Shown here piece after piece: positions 10,991 to 23,371 of a DNA stretch of 64,000 nucleotides. Source of the DNA: Certhia americana (taxonomy: Eukaryota; Chordata; Aves; Passeriformes; Certhiidae); assembly GCA_018697195.1 (NCBI GenBank), contig CM031878.1, positions 9,445,351 to 9,509,350 on the forward strand, written 5' to 3'. Position 1 is the stretch's first letter; each line of letters starts with the position of its first letter. Made by a program: the position numbers and the translations under genes. The notes beneath the pieces were generated by a model. That model made no database searches, had not been told where the DNA came from, and was given only the letters and a program-made list of their open reading frames with translations.

Positions 10991-11600
10991 TTCGCTGTTT
11001 GGGGTAAGTCACCCAAATTTCACAGGCTCATTTTTTAATGGAACTCCACTCTAGCAGCCCAACTTCTTATCTTAGAGTGGGTGTTCCTTTCACACCTACA
11101 ACCAAAAAACCATCACGACACCACAAGAGCTGATGGCTCAGGTCATTATAAAAGCTAAAGCTCACCTCTGAACCCTCGTGGGGTGTGAGCTTACACGTAT
11201 ATATTTGTCAATTACTTTGTCAAGTCAAGCTTTGCTGCAGACAAATGGACACCTCCAGTTCTCCCTAGACATCTAACCAGGTGAATTTCCATAGATTACC
11301 CAAAACATAAATTATTCAATTCATCCTTTCATTTGGTTCCAAATTCATTAAAAAGCCGAGCTCCTCTAAAAGCTCTAACAGTTTTTACAGATGGCTCAGG
11401 GAGATCCCACAAGTCAGTTATCTTCAGGGCAAGCCTTCAGAACAGCAGAGTCCATTACTTATTTGGCAGTTAGCAGCACACTTTGTAATTCATCCACTAA
11501 GTACAAACTAAACTCTGATCTGGGGAGAAAATGGGCTTGGGAGAAAAAACAATTCTTGGGAACTCCCACCTGTAATACATTAGTAGTATAGCTTAAATAG
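10991..11600 (+). pseudogene. pol: pol pseudogene, RT connection and RNase H start, truncated
   Basis: Connection-domain similarity can be followed in broken frames from about 10990 to 11370. It includes a T-T-P-Q-E-L-M-A-Q-V stretch near 11117-11146. RNase H begins with T-V-F-T-D-G-S-G at 11378-11401, holding the first catalytic aspartate at 11390-11392. Recognisable sequence fades by about 11590, well before the end of RNase H. Nothing downstream looks like integrase, env or a 3' LTR. The provirus therefore seems to have lost its 3' half by deletion, or later decay has erased it. Numerous in-frame stops show that it is dead. Confidence 0.78.
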
Positions 11601-12391
11601 TTTATCCTCACTGGATTCTAGCATTTCAAGATGCACTGTGAAACATTTCAGACTGCTATGAAACTTGCCATACTGATCTAATAAGCTTGCTGCTGTGTGA
11701 TCTGTTGAAGACATTGCATCATCTCCCTGCCCTTTGAAGGCATGCAGTGTAGCCAGATCTTTCAGGAACCCTTCTAAACCTATTCTACTGACTCAGATCT
11801 GCAGAGCTGACCATTAAGTAACTATCCAGGTTACAAGAGCAATAGCTGCCTTTAAAATCACTGGATTTTTTTTTTTTTTCCACAAAATAAATTTCAGAAG
11901 TTGGAAATGTTTGGATATTTGTTATTTTCTGATAGTTGTGCTCTCTTTTAATAGTATTCTAATACAGAAGGTGATAAACTTGTTAAGGGGTCCAAATAAA
12001 ATTCTTTGTTACAATTAAGATGATTGTCTTTTCTTTTTTAGCCTATCCTCCAAAGGACCAAGTAAAGCACTGAATTTAGCAGAAAGTTTTAAATTTGAAA
12101 AAATTTGAAAGCAGCTGTCATCTCGAGCATGACTTTGGGTGAAGTGCTAAAACTACACTGTGTCCAGAGGGAAACGTTAATGTGTTTTGGGGGGAGCCAA
12201 ACTGATGGAGGCAGGAATTGGTGCTATAAAGTTATTTTTTTAATAAAAGCATCAGTTTGTAAATGTATCAGTCTGAAAGTGTAGTTCGAGTTGCCAAAGG
12301 GTTTTTCTCAGGATGAGGTCTCAGAGGGCTGTTGGAGTTCCCCAGGTCCTCACAGGCCTGGAGCCTCGGGTGTCAGGCAGGGGTCTTGTGG

Positions 12392-12414
12392 CCTTCTTTC
12401 TTCTTTCTTCTTCC
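12392..12414 (+). repeat. CTT-rich microsatellite-like tract
   Basis: An imperfect (TTC)n/(CTTT)n pyrimidine run of about 23 bp. No function inferred. Confidence 0.7.
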
Positions 12415-14182
12415 ATAGTTTTGTTCAAGCAAAGCAAAGAAGCAGCAGCTGGGGTAGGTAGGCAAATAAAAGGAATGGAATTGCAGGCCTTTCTTGTGGG
12501 GTTTTAACCCTAAATTGTCCAATCAGCTAAAAACACAGTACTAAAACAATTTTCCTCTACGCCTATTAAAATTATTCTTTAACATACGAAGTACAGTGTC
12601 AGTTCTTACACACCTTAACGTGTTTTTACATGAATTGTTCTAACTATGTACCTACATGTTCTATCTTGTTTATGTTCTTAATTTTATCTAGAAATGCAAA
12701 ACAATATTCTCTTGTGTTTTAGTTATGTCTGTAAAGTACTGAGCTCAGTTGGAACTTAGGACATTCTGCTTCTAGTCAGGCATCTGGCATTCTGCTTCTA
12801 CTTAAAGCACTTAGAAAGCATGAAAGCTTATTCTTATTTAGGTTTATTTCTAACTTACTTAATACTAAAACTTACATATCTTAAATTTCTCTAAAGGCTT
12901 TAATTCAAATTCTACATTCTTCTCACTCTCTGAGGGATTCAGATGGGGACTAAGTTCTTGATTCCCAACAGAGAAATTTACTAGGATTCTCTGGGACAAA
13001 CTCTTGTAGCTCACCTGAATTATTTCCTTTCCAGCCTAGGCTGCTGAAAGCAGCCATGATTTTGCCAGTAATTTTCTAACAATGCAAGAGAATAATGTGG
13101 ATCACAATTTGATTAAGAAGGGTACTCCCTGTGCCCCATGATGAAATTCTCTAACTATTCCACAGTGTTGGACAGCAAACTACAGAACTTCTTACAGTTT
13201 ATTCTCAATATAATGTTTTGGTCCAATGACTTCAGCTCTGCTGTTTTGCCCTAGAAATTATCCACAGTTCTTAAATCTGCTGACTCACTGAATTGTATCC
13301 AGTGGTTCCAACTGGGTTTTGTATTTTGTATACATTGTCTTAGAGTAATTTTTCAATCATTCTATACAAAGAAACCAACAACTATTACACATTAAGATGC
13401 ACACATGCATTACCTGTCTGCATTTATTATTATTGTCTGGAAAACAAGCAGATTTGAGTGCATGAAAAATTTTGCATCTCAATTCTGATACAAGAAAAAA
13501 TTTGCCATCATTTTCCCTCCCTCTTTTTTTTCTTAAACATTATCCCATCAACTATGCTGAAAAAAACACTGTGGAGTCTCACTACCTTTTGTGAAAAACT
13601 TAGAGGTTGAACGTTTATACAAAGAGTAGCTTCAGTAATGAACAGAACCAGACAAGACTCTGCAGAACATCATTACTTAGGCAACCAACTCCTCAATCTC
13701 TCCACTTGTCTGCCCAAGTAGGTCCTGCCAGATGTGTCAAACTGTGAGTAGTGAGGAATCTGTTTTTTGTAAGTTCACAATGGAGGTAACAAAGGAGAAA
13801 AAAACATACTTCCCAAATTTTTGCAGGCTCAGCAGGGATCATAGTTAAAAGTTCTGTGCTTTCTTCTCTTTCTCCAAATGAGTGCAGGCGAAAAAGGCTG
13901 TGGTACAAAAAGACCACATTGTTTTTAAGGTTGACTTTTATGGACATTTCTACTGGTGGGATGTTCACTGCTCATGTGGGACCAGCTTTTGTGTTCTGCC
14001 AATGAATTCAGCTGGAAATGTTGAGGAATCTAAGCTGCAGCAGGTGACATGAGCAAGTTTGTCCAGATATCAGATCAGAATTTCCTTCCTTTTTTATACT
14101 GGGGAGAAAAAGAGCTTACTCTTTCTGATAACATTTGTAAGCAGTCTCCTTTTGAAAATAAAGACTTTCATTTGAGATTTTG

Positions 14183-14207
14183 TTTTTTTTTTTTTGGGGG
14201 GGGGGGG
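14183..14207 (+). repeat. Adjacent poly-T and poly-G runs
   Basis: Thirteen T (14183-14195) are followed directly by twelve G (14196-14207). Such joined homopolymers are error-prone in sequencing, so the lengths are uncertain. Confidence 0.85.
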
Positions 14208-16427
14208 TGGGAATTGCCTAGTTCTCTTCTGGCCAACGTTAAGCCTATTGTACCAAATACAGTATTTACAACACCACATGACTCTCTGAAGTCATGCTTT
14301 ATATCACCATCACTTCAATGCTGTTTATCAAAGTCATAGTAAAGGAAGAAACAGGGACTAAACCATGAAGATCCAGCAGAATGCATATAGAGTTGAATGG
14401 AAAGGTATCACTTAGGCACCAGACTGAGTCATTTCCTTTCCTGTCTACCTACCACTACTTGAAAATCTGCAGGTTTCCAGCCCAGTAGACTTATCTGGCT
14501 AAATTCCTGGCACACATGCATTCACAGACAGATAGAAAACAGGGAGAAGATTCTCTCATCTTAGAGACAATTCAAGGGATGGGAAGCTCAGAACCCTCTT
14601 CCCAGTCTTAGAGGCATATCAATAAAGCTGATTTCTACAGACATGGATTTATGCCAAAATATATCATTACAGGCAATCAGTTAACTATTTCAGGCATAAT
14701 TCATGTCTTTTTATTCTTCTCTTTCCTTCATAGAGATACCTCTTCAATAATTATTTTCTCCTTCTAGCATGGAAATTCATTCCCAGGAAATTAAGGGAAA
14801 CAAATTGCTGTCTATTATGATTGTTGCAACTTCTAACCACAGGGTTCAGCATCAAGAAGGAAAGAATAATTATTGTAACATTAGGGCTTAACTAAACATT
14901 TTAGTATTTGTCAGGGCATACTCTGAACGAACAAGGAAACAGATAGCCATGCATATGTGTGCTCACACTAGGTAGCTATAAAATGTAATTGGAAGGAATA
15001 TTTTAGGAATTTGAATTTTAGTAGCATTATACAGTTTTTTAGCATAGGTGTTGTGATGCTAAAAGAATTTCAAAAACATTATATTGTCATTTGCTGTTGT
15101 TAAAACACATGGTCTTATATAGAGTTAATGCTTCGCATGAGTCTTCACAAGGGTTCTTCAGATTTTTTTGACAAACCAGATCTTTATAATTTGCTCTGAA
15201 CACCACACTCATTGAAAAACGAAAGTGTTGACTCAGAGACCACCTGATATCTCTGCATTGAACACAGCAGCTGACAGCCTATAATATTGAAGCAATGCAA
15301 TCCATTTGCAAGATTTGGAGATCAGCCTGCTGGACTCTCAGTCCCAGAATATCACCCCAGAATATGCCAAGATTCAGAAATTTAGTTCAAGTTTTCTCAA
15401 GAGAAGGGACAAACTTCTGCTGGAATGAAAAGTTTGGGGCCTCTTAAAAAGCTGGAATGTGTGTCCTTTTGGATGCAAAGGGTCAGAGCTTTCAGAAAAT
15501 AAATCAATTTTGAAACCATGGACATTAAGATTATAGAAAACTCAGAGTTATCAGAATAGGAAGGCAATAAATCTACGTTTACAGCTGTGAAATTCCCATA
15601 TTGAAAGATTATGTAAATGTAGACAACTGGTGTAGAATACAACAGATAAAAATCCCATCCCCGTTACTGTACGTTTCATGTGTTATCAAGTTTCCCACCT
15701 TTTAAAAATTTAACCACTCATATGGTTACTATAGAGATCAGTAACCAGCAGCCACTGTGTTTCAGATCTGAAGAGCAGATGGCATTTGTCAGAAGGAGTC
15801 ACTGGCCCTGCAGCACTGTCACCCTCTTGGGAAACACAGTCCTCTTTCTGCAGTCTGACTCCATGGCATGGAAGATATTTCTAATACCCCCTGCCTACTT
15901 ACTATGAAAAACAGACCTTGAGGGCTGCCCAGCTCCTGCCTTCTCTGACATGGTGTCACAGAGAGAATATTACCCAGTCACCACAAACCCAAGGCAGATC
16001 AAACACTACAGTCACACTCCATGCCAAAACCTTTCCTATGTTATCCATTCAGCAATGGCAAGAAATAGGGTTGAAATCTCACTCATGAGCTGGTCACAGA
16101 CCTGGCATGCCTGTGCTAACCACAGCTCACCTTCTTCCTTGGAGGAGCTGTACCACCACAGCAGAGCCCCAGAGACCTACCTGCAGCCTCAGCCTCACAC
16201 CCTGACCTGGCAAAGTAGCTGCTCTGCTCTTCCTGACCAGGATCCTGTGAGGACAAACCAAAACAAGACCGAAGGTTTTTCTGTTTTGCCCTCACCATGT
16301 CCTCTTGTACAAACTGAATACAAAAATTACTGTATCATCCCTTTTCTGACCTTCAAGGCATCATCTTGAGCCCCAAGCTGAGTTAAACACAGCAGCCCAA
16401 CACCACCACCTACCAATGTGATCCTTC

Positions 16428-16647
16428 TTTTTGATTAGAAATCAGGAAGAAATTCTTCATTGTGAGGGTGGAGAGGAACTGGAATAGGCTGCCCAGGGAA
16501 GCTGTGACTGCCCCATCACGGGAAACATCCAAGATCAGTGTGAACAGAGCTCTGAGAAACCTGGTAGTTGAAGATGTCCTAGCTGATTGTAGGGTCCAGA
16601 TAACCATTACAATATCCCTTGCAATGCAAACTGTTCTGTGATTTTAT
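16428..16647 (+). mobile_element. CR1 LINE 3'-end fragment
   Basis: The segment opens with the CR1 3' landmark AGGAAGAAATTCTTC (16443-16457) followed by TGAGGGTGG. It continues through CTGCCCAGGGAAGCTGTGACTG-type sequence and a CATCCAAG block, and closes with ACTGTTCTGTGATTTTA at 16630-16646, a decayed form of the CR1 terminal octamer repeats. This order is characteristic of avian CR1 copies, which are mostly 5'-truncated. It lies on the + strand. A minus-strand frame across it is incidental. Confidence 0.85.
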
Positions 16648-19600
16648 ATAATCAGCAGTGCATTAAATCAATCAGCCTTAAGTAACACTGACACATCTCT
16701 CACCAGATTTTTTTGCTGTCTAGAGCAGCAAGTGATTAATTGATGAATTAATTTCTCAAACCAGAGTGTTTCCAATTACAGTAATTAAACAAGTAAAACA
16801 AACAAAATAACAAAAGCATTCAATAAATAATAACAAGCCACCACTGACTTTGGTTTTCTGTTCCAACTTTGGTTGATGACAAAGTATGCTATTTCTCCCT
16901 CGCTGCTTCCAGCAGAGATGTTTTACACTGACAAAAGGGTTAGTTAAACCAATTCCCAAGATAAGCATAACTCTCTGCATTGTTTGCCATCAGAACAATA
17001 TTCACAAGAAGCGAAGTCTTAAGCACAGATGACATGTTCCACCAGTTTCATCTCAAGCATAGGTGACACTGGAAGACAATCAGAGTTACATGACTTCAGC
17101 TAGCTGCAAACTCCTGAGTCCCACCAGTATTTCCAAATCTGTTCCTACCTATTTCAGTGCTCTCAAAGACCAAGGATTTGATTCATCACAGCATTGTCTT
17201 TACCCAGGTCTCTCTTGCAGGCCATCACTGGTAGTCACTGGTTAGTTCTAAGTAGTCTAAGTGCAGGTGCTAAAAGCACTCTTGAGAGCCTGAGACTCTG
17301 ACCATGGTTTGGGGAGAGTGCAGCATGAAGCATCTTACTGCTTTCTGGCCCTTCACAAAGCAGCAGGTGAGCCATCTTAATTTACCATGAGACCTTTCAG
17401 AGAAAACCCAATCATCACTTTTGGCTTACCTCAAAATACCTCCCTGCAATTTGCAAATGAGAACTCACAACTCAGCTGCCTGTACAGTAAGGCTGAGCTG
17501 ACACTTTTGAGGATGTAATTTTACCAGTCTCTTCAAGGCATCTCCATAGATGAATCAGAGCACTAATAAAGAAACCACTTTTAGAAAGTTGGTTAGAAAC
17601 ACAGTCTGCTTGAAGTGTTAGATAAGCAAAGCTTGTAGCAGGCCCTGAAATTTGTCCTTAGCATATCTGATCCATTGTCACCCACAACCTAGGATTTAGG
17701 TTTCCTGGTATTGAAATTACTGTGCTTACTTTAAATGGCTCTTTTCCCTAAAGTGTAAGTTTTCCCTTCTTTTATTTATAATAAACTTACTATAGTAATT
17801 CTCACTTCCCCTACTTTTTATTTTTCTTGTATCTCAGACTTCTTTTAACACTTTTTTCAGCATTTAAGGAGATCTTTAAAAGGGATTCCAATACATTCAA
17901 GAGATCTCCTGGGACCACCTGCCAGCTCAACTATTCTGTGGTTTTATTTCTTTTTGGTCATGGCCATTTCTATGTCATCTGAGTCTGAGTGTTTTTACTC
18001 AAGCACTAAGCAACATGACTAACATCTGTCACATATTGTTTGTTTTCTTCTCTTTCCCCAGGGGAAGAAGAAGGGGAGCATCTGGTATTGGTGAAGTGGT
18101 TTTCATTTGTTTATCTGTTTGTTTAGCATGCATGTTGCTATGTGTTTACAACAGAAAATACAAGGTCAGAGTAATGCTTCATGGAGTCAGAGTGGGAGCT
18201 GGAATGTGTGTAGTGGTCCTCAGAACTCAGAGGAACCCGTAAGACTGCCTTTCCTCTTTGTGCAGCAGGTGCACAGCTGGATATGGTTTTCACTCATCAA
18301 CTTCTTTGATTCAGGCTTTGAGTGAGACACATAGACCTTAAACCTGATTCAGAATCCAGAGGGAACTGGTATGTGGAGTAAGGGCATGTCTGGCATGCCT
18401 GTCTGGAAGAGCACTGTTGTGTTCTGAAGATGCCTGAGCACTGATGGTTTCACACACCTGTCCAGTGCTAACCAGGATGAGAAAAGGAAAAGGTTCAAAA
18501 ATTGAATATGAGACAGCATATGGCAAATTGCTCTTCCGGTAAGACAAAGGAAGGAAAAAGGACTGTCTATTGGTAGTTGTTCATGGTGATTTTGTTTGTC
18601 TAACATCCCAATCACTTACTGGCTCAAGGACAGCTTCAGGAAGTTGTTCTTGCTAATCTCTTATGAGATTATGACTGTCTGAGACTTCCTTTTCTAGTAA
18701 AATGTTTGTTTTAGCTCCTTACACACTTGCAAAACTTCACCCCTGGGGGCTGAAATTCCCCATATCTGTGATAAATATTTTGTCAAAATTTTAGTCTTGA
18801 AACACGGAATGAGACAAGAAAGGATATGTTTTGCCCTTGCAGGTCTTCTGTGAAAAATCCTTGGAACTAAAAAAAGACTGCTAAGGAAATTGCTAGATGT
18901 TATTCAAGAGAGATTTGCTCGTTTCTCTGAAAACACATAGATATCTGAGAAAATGTAAACCACCATTGTAATCTCAATTCACGTAAACACAGTTACAATA
19001 AGGTTTCTTACCTGGCCTCGCAGTCTTGTCCTACCAGAACATGTATTCACCATTGCCAAAAGCCAGGAGTATAGGGTTCCTCTCAGCTCCTTTGGGCAAA
19101 GAAAAAGGAGCAAGGCTCTTTTGTGCACAGAAGAAACTGTCCTCTTTAATCCTCTTTCTGAAAAAATGGATGAAGAGGCCAATTCAAATGCCTAAGTAAC
19201 ACTTAAAAGTGCTAAAAACCTACAGAAATGTAGAAGTGCTAAAAACCCTACAGAATTCTTGGGTTTTTACATAGAGACAAGGAGAGAGAGGCTGAGAGAC
19301 ATGCAACCTGGGTGAAACTCAGAAAAGCATAAAATATCCTTGATTCCAAATGACTAACACAGCATTTAGCTTTATGAGAAAAGACATTCTTAATAGGTCT
19401 TCATTATCAGGCAGTTGTTTTTATATGCTATTTGCCTAAACTTTGAAATTCTGGAAATATTTTTGAATGATAATTTTACAGTTGTTTTAAAATTTTTGTT
19501 GGAAATGTTAAACGTGACTGAATTCACATCATACCACACTGAGCCCTTTCATAAATCAAGACCTTTGATGAAGTGACATATCCACACATTCCTGGAGATG

Positions 19601-19660
19601 GTCATTTTGACAATTGTTAATCAATTTATTGTGTACTTGATTAATACTCAACAGGACTTG

Positions 19661-19713
19661 AATTGTAATATTGTAATGCAATTGTATTATTATAAGAATT
19701 GTAATATTGTAAT
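19661..19713 (+). repeat. Two copies of a 17-bp direct repeat
   Basis: AATTGTAATATTGTAAT occurs at 19661-19677 and again at 19697-19713, starting 36 bp apart. Each copy itself contains the shorter unit TGTAATAT. Probably a small local duplication in AT-rich DNA. Confidence 0.75.
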
Positions 19714-22700
19714 ACATTCAATAAGTCTGCACCCATACCAAAAGAAAATTAGGGATTCCATGGGAAAAATCTTAATTCTGTGTTTTTCTCTTATTTCTTC
19801 ATCATTTCCAAGTAATTCTTTGTTGTTATTATTTTAGTTTGCTATGCCATATTAAGTAACAATAGGGAAGTTATTATCTTTCATTTCCTTTCAGTAGAGA
19901 GAGAATCCCTTAGAATGCTGTCTTTGCCTTTTTCTTCTGTTGGTTTCTCAATAAGCACAGAAGAAAAAATAGTAGGTCAGACTTTTTATCTTTTAAGATT
20001 ATGATTCTCACAAATACAAGTTATTGTCAGTCTTTACCTTGGTAGGAAGACTATGAATGTGTTTGAGTTTAATTTATAGTTGATAAAAGAAATGCGTGGT
20101 TTTTACTGCTGCAAATCCATAATGAAACAATTTCTTGTTCTGCTATGCATGTAACTGTCTAACATGGAAAATTCTGAAAATTGTTTTGAGAATAGCATAG
20201 TCCAGAATACTCCTTAAACACCCTCAACCAATCTTAGTAAGATTTTGGATTAAGAAAAACAGGAAAAAACAGAGCTTTCTTATGTGCCCTGAGAAATATT
20301 CTCTTCTTTTTCTGTTGAGCATCTTCAGATAGAACACTAACACAATTTTAAAGACTAAAGAGAAGAAGAAAAGGGAAGTGTCATTTGAAAAGGAAATGTG
20401 TTTTGGGACTCAAGAAGGGCCAGGTAAGTTACACAAAAACAGGAGACGTGAAGGAGATGCTGGAACTTATGATGAACAGCAAGTGGAGAGATATAAAATA
20501 AAGAGCAGGCAGTCAGAAGGTCAGAAGGAAATCCAAGAACAGTCTGTTGTAGTTCTGAGGCTTAGTTTAGAGGCCTTCAGGAGTTTAGAAAAGGGCTGAT
20601 GGCACCACAACTGCTGGACCTTCCCCACTCCTTCAACTTAACGAATACAGCATTGGTAGGAATGATAGCAAGTGACAGACATGGGATTAAAGGTGTGAAT
20701 TCAACAGAGGAAAAATTAAAGAAAATTCCATTTCAAGAACAGAGGATGCTGCTGAATAAGCAGATGTGATTACAATTAGACTTGGTTAGGAATGTTTTTG
20801 GTAGTACCTGAAAAGTTTCAATTGTTCTCTAAGAGAGTACCAAAATTGTGATTTTAGCTTAAGTTCTCATTTCTAAATCTACAACATGGATATACACCCT
20901 GTCAAGGACCATACTGCATGAACCCAAACAATATCACATGGTTTAGCCACACTGTGTTTATTTCTACCACTGGTTCACACTCATTCACTATGTGGGAAAA
21001 TTTAGGTTCTATCATGACTCCAGAGTGATTTTCAGAACAGCAATTGTAGGAATTACTTGTAAAATTACCGTTTACCTGTTTAATGATCTGCTCAAGCATC
21101 TAGTTACATGACATTCCCAAAGAAAATGAAGTGCAGGCATTCCAAGGTTCACTTTTGCCGCCTAGGCTATGGTATGAACTACCAGTGCCCTTTGGGTGAG
21201 AATCGTCTGGATCTCCATTCTAAGGAGAATCCTGTCATAAGCTATCAAATTATAGTGACTTGATGATTCAAAAATCTTCAATCAAAAATGAAATGATATT
21301 TTTGCTGGCATTTTCCTAGTTATTTCCACCCTTAAAAATTCCTAATATTACTGAAGCCACATTTAAAATTACAAAATTAATTACCAAGGGTGTCTTCTGT
21401 GGAAATTTTGGAGTATTATTGTTTGCCATGCTGTTTTAACTGCACAGCACAGAACAAAAGGATGGTAGTTTTTATCATAGATTTGTCCCGAAAAAAAGTG
21501 AAGATTTTCATATAATACTTCAGAAAACCAAACAAATTTTATCACTTCTAGAAATTTAGAAAAAATAGAATTATTACTATTTTTTATTATAATAATCATT
21601 AGAAAATATTTAAGTACAGTTTTGTGATTTCTCAGCTTTTGACAAAAAATGAAACATTCTTTACTTTGTAAAATACATGGTAAGTATTCCCAAGCTTTGG
21701 GGGCAAAACATACAATATATTATCTGAAATGCCATCTCCAGGAGCAACGGAAAGTTACTGACCTGATCAGAAATAATAATCATAAATATAATTTGTACAA
21801 CTGGAAATAAGAAGTACAGGAATAATACTTCCTTACAGGAAGGTGAAAAGAATGGGTTTTCCACCATGTTGCTGTTACCATGGCTATTTGCTGGGATGCT
21901 GTATATTTTATGAGATAGAAAACATGAATATAGAAAATGAATATCAGCTCCATGCGTTGTGCATGTCTACACTTATTTTATACTTTTCAAAAGTCATTTT
22001 AAATATGAATTTTCAAAGCTGAACAAATGCCAGACATTGGTGGAACATGAATAAAACTGCAATCAGTGGAGTCACTAAGGTTTCTTGCATGAGAAATACA
22101 AGGGCTTTGAAAGAGTAGCCGCAACAGAAGAGATCTTGTTAAACTTGATTTGATGGGAAATGCTGCCAAGGACTCAGTTCTATGTTCCATCTTGCTTTAA
22201 TTGTAGGTCACGCTTCTGAAAAGACTCAACTAGTCAGCAAGCCAAAGTGTTCTTACTGGCACACTTAACAGTCACGTTTTTTTCTTTAGTTCAGTAACTA
22301 CTTGAAAGAGACCATAGAGACATAGGACATCTGCAACAAATATTCTTTTAAATATTTATGAGTGCATTCAGAACTCAGGGTGATGTTTTAGTTGCATGCA
22401 AAGACAAGTGATGATTTTAGAATTATTATGATGACAGCAGTATGTTTACATGGTCGTGTTTGTATTGTTTCTTTTTCCAAAGCAATATAGCCTTTATTTC
22501 ACCATCTGCTTAGAAAGCACAGCCTAAAAATGTATTGGACATTTTGTCTCCCCTCTGATCGGTATAAATTGCATCTATACAAACACACACCTATGCTTCT
22601 CAGTTATCAATGTCATGTCTAAATGTCATGGTAATGTAAAACACATCTTGTAGCAAACATCAGAAATATTGTTGGTTTCTTTTGCTTATACTCACATAAC

Positions 22701-23346
22701 CTACTTTTGATCTGCTTGTTTTTCTCAGAATGGGAGTAGTCCTATTCATTCCCAAGCTGGACCTAAATGTGTAAACTCTTGAAGATCATGGGTACTTAAA
22801 AATGTTAATAAATATTGATAAGAAAATTGTAAATAAGTATGTATACTCTTTATTTTTCCTATTGGTGTAATATGAAAGAAGTCACACTGCAATCAGAATG
22901 ACTGTTTCTTTGGCTGAGAAGTTAGAAACCTTGTTCATACAATAGAAAAAAAACTGCATCCTTTCCCTTTTTATACTGAATAGAACAAAAGATACCAAAA
23001 TACATTAAAATAGTATCCCGTACATTCAAGGGACATAATCAGGTATGTATCTGACTGGAAAAATGCTGTTCTGTTACAGAGCTGAAACCTCATTTTAACT
23101 CCAGCAATACTGCAAAATTGTGTGAAGTGCAATCAAATGAAAGACATACATTCATAAAACCAAGCCCTTTTCTTTCTCCAGAGTGGGGAATTACACAGAA
23201 TTAAATTACAAGCAATTTTTTTACTAAATGAAAAATTTCATGATTTTTAAAAATCATTCAGCATAACTAATATCCTCTGGAAGTAATTTTGAGGTTTTAA
23301 GAGTCAGTATACTCATGAGTCCTAGCTGAACAGGACTAAGAGGGTC

Positions 23347-23371
23347 CTATTGTAATACTCTATTACAATAG
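23347..23371. repeat. Perfect 11-bp inverted repeat (hairpin)
   Basis: CTATTGTAATA at 23347-23357 is the exact reverse complement of TATTACAATAG at 23361-23371, separated only by CTC. A one-base bulge would allow two further outer pairs. No small-RNA family was recognised; the AT-rich stem is short for a microRNA precursor. Confidence 0.85.

Larger units (their letters stand above)
11601..16427. other. Gene-free stretch with homopolymer runs
   Basis: No gene or named transposon was recognised. Small items are a 14-T run at 11866-11879, a GC-richer patch at about 12305-12500 with a CTT-rich run at 12392-12414, and a T run followed by a G run at 14183-14207. Open frames such as 15950-16369 (139 codons) show no domain, signal or splice context that I recognise. 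Confidence 0.5.

Noticed and set aside
15950..16369. 139-codon plus-strand frame
   Set aside because: Low-information composition, no domain or signal that I recognise, and not linked to other exons.
17861..17950. Sequence ending CTATTCTGTGGTTTTAT that resembles a CR1 tail
   Set aside because: Only the last 15-20 bases look CR1-like; the upstream part does not follow the CR1 order well enough.
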